From: Lachnospiraceae bacterium | GTDB taxonomy: Bacteria > Bacillota > Clostridia > Lachnospirales > Lachnospiraceae | NCBI GenBank assembly: GCA_021202575.1 | Contig: JAJQCU010000019.1 | Span: 1-8,183 of the forward strand | Reading direction: 5' to 3' | Length of the DNA: 8,183 bases | In this document: positions 6,439 through 8,183 of the stretch, piece after piece | How the letters are laid out: every line of letters begins with the position of its first letter | Numbering within the stretch: position 1 is the stretch's first letter | Translations under genes and position numbers: made by a program | The notes under the pieces: generated by a model | What the model saw: the letters and a program-made list of their open reading frames with translations, nothing else | What the model was told of the DNA's origin: nothing | The model's database searches: none

Positions 6439-6452
6439 AATCTTTTCAGCTA

Positions 6453-6480
6453 CAGCCCAACCACTATTTTAGTTGGGCTG
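6453..6480 (-). terminator. Hairpin overlapping the fic stop codon
   Basis: CAGCCCAAC at 6453-6461 and GTTGGGCTG at 6472-6480 form a perfect nine-base-pair stem with a ten-base loop that contains the fic TAA. On the - strand the stem is followed by TAGCTGAAAAGATTTTTG, so the T-tract is late and short. It probably acts as a terminator or 3' stabiliser for fic. Confidence 0.5.
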
Positions 6481-7557
6481 AATAAAATAATCCTCGTCAG
6501 AGGAATCCGTTCTGACATAATAAGTGGCTCTTCCTGTCCCAATTTTTATAATTTCTTTCTCCTCTACAAGGCGTTTTATTGCTGCCATAACTGCTGAACG
6601 TCCAAAACCCGGACAGGACGCAATCACCTCCGCACTTGTAAACTTTCCCACTTTGCCAGAAGCATATGCCTTGACCACATCGTAGGCTGAACTTCTTACT
6701 CCAACCTTCCCAACGAGTCCTACTCGTTCCTCAAATTCCATATAACATGCCAAAATAACTTTCAGCATATAGCGAATGAATGGCGTTACATCATTTTCCT
6801 CTTCATGCCAGCCATAATCTGCTTTCTCAAGCATATCATAATAGACATCCTTTGTGGCTTCAATCCTCTTTTCAATGCTGACGTACTTTCCTACCTCGTA
6901 GCCGTTCTGGTAAAGCAAAAGAAGCGTCAGCAATCGGCTCATTCTTCCATTTCCATCATTAAAAGGATGAATGCACAGAAAATCACATATAAAAGCCGGA
7001 ATCAAAATAAGTGGTTCAACCGTCTCCATGGACAACGTCCTTGTATAACTATCACAAATTGCTTCAATTGCAATTTCTGTTTCATAAGGAGCAACCGGTG
7101 TAAAGCGTGTCACCTGCATTCCATCCGGGCGCGTTTCGTTAATATAATTCTGCACATTCTTAAAATGGCCACCGTAAGACAATCCTGCATGTTTCATCAG
7201 GTCTCTGTGCAACTGTAATATATAAGCGGGTTTCACCGGAATATAATCATGACTCTCATGGATTGTATTCAAAACATCTCTATAACCCATAATTTCGCTT
7301 TCATCACGATTTCTAGGAGTTGTCTTTTCTTCCACCAACTGCTTCATTCTCGTACTGGTTGTCACAATCCCTTCAATCTTATTCGATGCCTCAGTACTCT
7401 GAATCTTTGCAATTTCAATCATGCGGGTTAATTCAACCGGTTTTTGTCGAACGTATAAACCCTGCCGACCTTTGCATTCATGTATCTTTGACAGATAAGT
7501 TATAATTTCCATATCCCACGTTTTTTGCGCAAGCTTAGAATAATCGAAACTTCTCAT
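6469..7557 (-). CDS. fic: Fic family protein adenylyltransferase, class II (N-terminal inhibitory motif), C-terminal winged helix
   Basis: The 362-residue protein has the FIC active-site signature HPFNDGNGR (197-205). His197 is the catalytic base, and the DGNGR loop binds nucleotide phosphates. An N-terminal SNKIEG (58-63) fits the [S/T]xxxE[G/N] autoinhibitory motif, with Glu62 in position to block ATP, so this is a class II Fic enzyme. The region before it matches the Fic_N type (PF13784). After the FIC fold, residues about 285-350 (TSAEVIASCPGFGRSAVMAAIKRLVEEKEIIKIG) look like a winged helix, which may bind DNA. Such proteins transfer AMP to a hydroxyl of a target protein; the target is unknown. 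AGGTGA before the ATG is the ribosome binding site. The gene is more A+T-rich than the metabolic operon and is flanked by a direct repeat, suggesting transfer. Confidence 0.9.
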   Translation of the reverse strand: MRSFDYSKLAQKTWDMEIITYLSKIHECKGRQGLYVRQKPVELTRMIEIAKIQSTEASNKIEGIVTTSTRMKQLVEEKTTPRNRDESEIMGYRDVLNTIHESHDYIPVKPAYILQLHRDLMKHAGLSYGGHFKNVQNYINETRPDGMQVTRFTPVAPYETEIAIEAICDSYTRTLSMETVEPLILIPAFICDFLCIHPFNDGNGRMSRLLTLLLLYQNGYEVGKYVSIEKRIEATKDVYYDMLEKADYGWHEEENDVTPFIRYMLKVILACYMEFEERVGLVGKVGVRSSAYDVVKAYASGKVGKFTSAEVIASCPGFGRSAVMAAIKRLVEEKEIIKIGTGRATYYVRTDSSDEDYFIQPN

Positions 7558-7566
7558 ACATCACCT

Positions 7567-7603
7567 GGGGCTGATACGTTTGTTTATTTTTTCGTCCAGC
7601 CCC
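7567..7603 (-). promoter_or_regulatory. Hairpin in the fic 5' untranslated region
   Basis: On the - strand GGGGCTG (7603-7597) pairs perfectly with CAGCCCC (7573-7567) across a 23-base A-rich loop. The stem ends directly against the AGGTGA ribosome binding site of fic (7561-7566). It could influence ribosome access; no riboswitch family is recognised. Confidence 0.35.
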
Positions 7604-7677
7604 GCTTTCCTTTCGTCCAAATTCTACCCTGTTTTGGACGAAAAGTCAACGAGGTGGACGAAAGCATTTCTCTCAAA
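7589..7677. repeat. Direct repeat copy B (fic promoter and operator region)
   Basis: This 89-base partner of 6353-6438 carries the exact 20-base core at 7631-7650. It contains four copies of one nine-base half-site: TTTCGTCCA beginning at 7590 and 7611, and TGGACGAAA beginning at 7634 and 7654. They are arranged as two in one orientation, then two in the other, around the promoter. This is the layout expected of a repressor operator. Confidence 0.7.
7621..7649 (-). promoter_or_regulatory. fic promoter with embedded operator half-sites
   Basis: On the - strand, -35 TTGACT (7649-7644) and -10 TAGAAT (7626-7621) are separated by 17 bases, a near-consensus vegetative promoter. The spacer contains TTTCGTCCA, and TTGGACGAAA follows the -10, so a protein bound to these half-sites would block transcription. 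The predicted 5' leader is about 55 bases. The Fic winged helix is one possible binder, by inference. Confidence 0.7.
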
Positions 7678-7685
7678 TGAGCTCT

Positions 7686-7790
7686 TTACACATAAGCAGA
7701 CCCTTGTAAATAGAGTCCCGTCTCCACATCTGCAAGCTGTTCAAACGTCTTTGACATATAGAACTCCTGCGTAATGGTTCCTGACTCCAA
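7686..7790 (-). pseudogene. Coding-like fragment upstream of fic
   Basis: On the - strand this frame reads LESGTITQEFYMSKTFEQLA and then DVETGLYLQGSAYV before a TAA. The composition looks like a genuine protein segment. It has no good start: the frame extends through unlikely sequence into the antitoxin promoter region, with an internal ATG at 7757. Just past the stop, small frame corrections would give a continuation like YELFER, suggesting decay by indels. I do not recognise the family. This is the only coding-like sequence in the fic-antitoxin gap. Confidence 0.3.
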
Positions 7791-7800
7791 TGCAATGTGA

Positions 7801-7822
7801 ATTGTAATGAAAATTTTACAAT
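7801..7822. promoter_or_regulatory. Inverted repeat upstream of the antitoxin promoter
   Basis: ATTGTAA (7801-7807) and TTACAAT (7816-7822) form a perfect seven-base inverted repeat with an eight-base spacer, 17 bases before the -35 of the antitoxin gene. Toxin-antitoxin operons are commonly autoregulated through palindromes near the promoter. It is short and A+T-rich, so chance is possible. Confidence 0.25.
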
Positions 7823-7839
7823 ATACTTTCTGTATTCTG

Positions 7840-7868
7840 TTGCAATTTCGCTACCGATGGCATATACT
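7840..7868 (+). promoter_or_regulatory. Promoter of the Phd/YefM-type antitoxin gene
   Basis: TTGCAA (7840-7845) and TATACT (7863-7868) are 17 bases apart, close to the vegetative consensus. The start codon is at 7900, about 25 bases after the expected transcription start, with AAGAAGG (7885-7891) as the ribosome binding site. Confidence 0.6.
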
Positions 7869-7899
7869 AAGAGCAGCCAAAAGAAAGAAGGTGTTACTC

Positions 7900-8183
7900 A
7901 TGCCATCTGCAACAAATGTAGCTAAGAGCCTCGTCTCCATTTCACAATTCAATAAAGGACAGGCTTCCCGTATTTTCGACCGGCTCCACAGCGAATCTCA
8001 GCTGATTGTCCTTAAAAACAATCAGCCTACTGCATTCATATTGTCTCCAAAGGAATACGACCGGCTGACTGAATTAGAAGAGGACTATGCGCTGCTCCTT
8101 GAAGCATACGAACGTCTTGAAAAACACGGGGATGAATATAACATTCTTCATCTTATGCTGACGTGTGTACACCACCAACTTGT
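7900..8183 (+). CDS. Type II antitoxin, Phd/YefM (StbD/RelB-like) family, 3' end missing
   Basis: Translation from ATG at 7900 gives 94 residues, still open at the window edge. Residues 12-60 have the Phd/YefM pattern: VSISQFNKGQASRIFDRL, a short strand IVLKNNQPTAFILSP, then KEYDRLTELEEDYALLLEAYERL as the long helix. The N-terminal part binds DNA as a dimer, and the C-terminal part would wrap and neutralise a RelE/ParE-like toxin. The toxin gene should lie just beyond the right edge. AAGAAGG eight bases upstream and a good promoter support the start. The last visible residues (LHLMLTCVHHQL) are unlike the acidic tail usual in this family, so the tail may be divergent or frameshifted. It is divergent from fic, and there is no sign that it is the Fic antidote. 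Confidence 0.8.
   Translation, partial: MPSATNVAKSLVSISQFNKGQASRIFDRLHSESQLIVLKNNQPTAFILSPKEYDRLTELEEDYALLLEAYERLEKHGDEYNILHLMLTCVHHQL

Noticed and set aside
5455..6597. Long + strand open frame (380 codons) opposite the binding-protein gene
   Set aside because: It is antisense to a convincing lipoprotein with signal peptide and conserved blocks, crosses the intergenic region into fic, and has low-complexity His/Arg/Leu-rich composition with no recognisable motif.
6353..7677. CRISPR or phage attachment sites
   Set aside because: There are only two repeat copies with a gene between them, no spacer periodicity, no integrase, and the repeat contains a promoter.
6469..7900. Fic plus Phd-like gene as a Doc/Phd toxin-antitoxin pair
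   Set aside because: The genes are divergent and about 340 bases apart, and the Fic carries its own inhibitory SNKIEG motif with a full-length class II architecture unlike short Doc toxins.

Overview
The window looks like chromosomal DNA of a Gram-positive anaerobe of the class Clostridia, perhaps Lachnospiraceae. The basis is strong AGGAGG-type ribosome binding sites, a lipoprotein with a Clostridia-style signal peptide, and protein families common in that group. This placement is inference; there is no rRNA or other marker here.

Left edge (1-1300): the 3' end of a membrane-anchored family 2 glycosyltransferase on the + strand meets a GtrA-family membrane protein on the - strand. A hairpin with a T-tract separates the two convergent genes.

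Centre (770-6237, all - strand, read right to left): a lipoprotein substrate-binding protein of the SsuA/NMT1-THI5 type, then four aconitase-superfamily genes in the order small (D2), large (C2), small (D1), large (C1), then gtrA. C1 and gtrA overlap by four bases (ATGA). C2 and D1 are 21 bases apart. Both D-to-C junctions have longer gaps, and the D2-C2 gap is exactly filled by a 39-codon ORF with its own AGGAGG. Each large subunit has the three cluster-ligand cysteines expected for a [4Fe-4S] hydro-lyase, and each small subunit has the GCGSSREQAP active-site loop. These are therefore probably two working dehydratase/isomerase enzymes. Neither small subunit has the YLRx loop that I recall as typical of isopropylmalate isomerase, and no leuA or leuB is present. 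The substrates may therefore be something other than isopropylmalate. The binding protein could supply an imported substrate, but no permease or ATPase gene is in the window.

Right edge (6238-8183): visibly more A+T-rich DNA with a class II Fic adenylyltransferase (- strand) and a divergent, partial Phd/YefM-type antitoxin (+ strand). A roughly 87-base imperfect direct repeat lies on both sides of fic. The upstream copy is the fic promoter (TTGACT, 17 bases, TAGAAT) studded with TTTCGTCCA / TGGACGAAA half-sites. The downstream copy is a decayed version facing the binding-protein gene. Short coding-like scraps next to both copies suggest that a mobile or recombined defence/toxin-antitoxin block has been placed beside the metabolic operon.

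I saw no tRNA, rRNA, CRISPR array or transposase.
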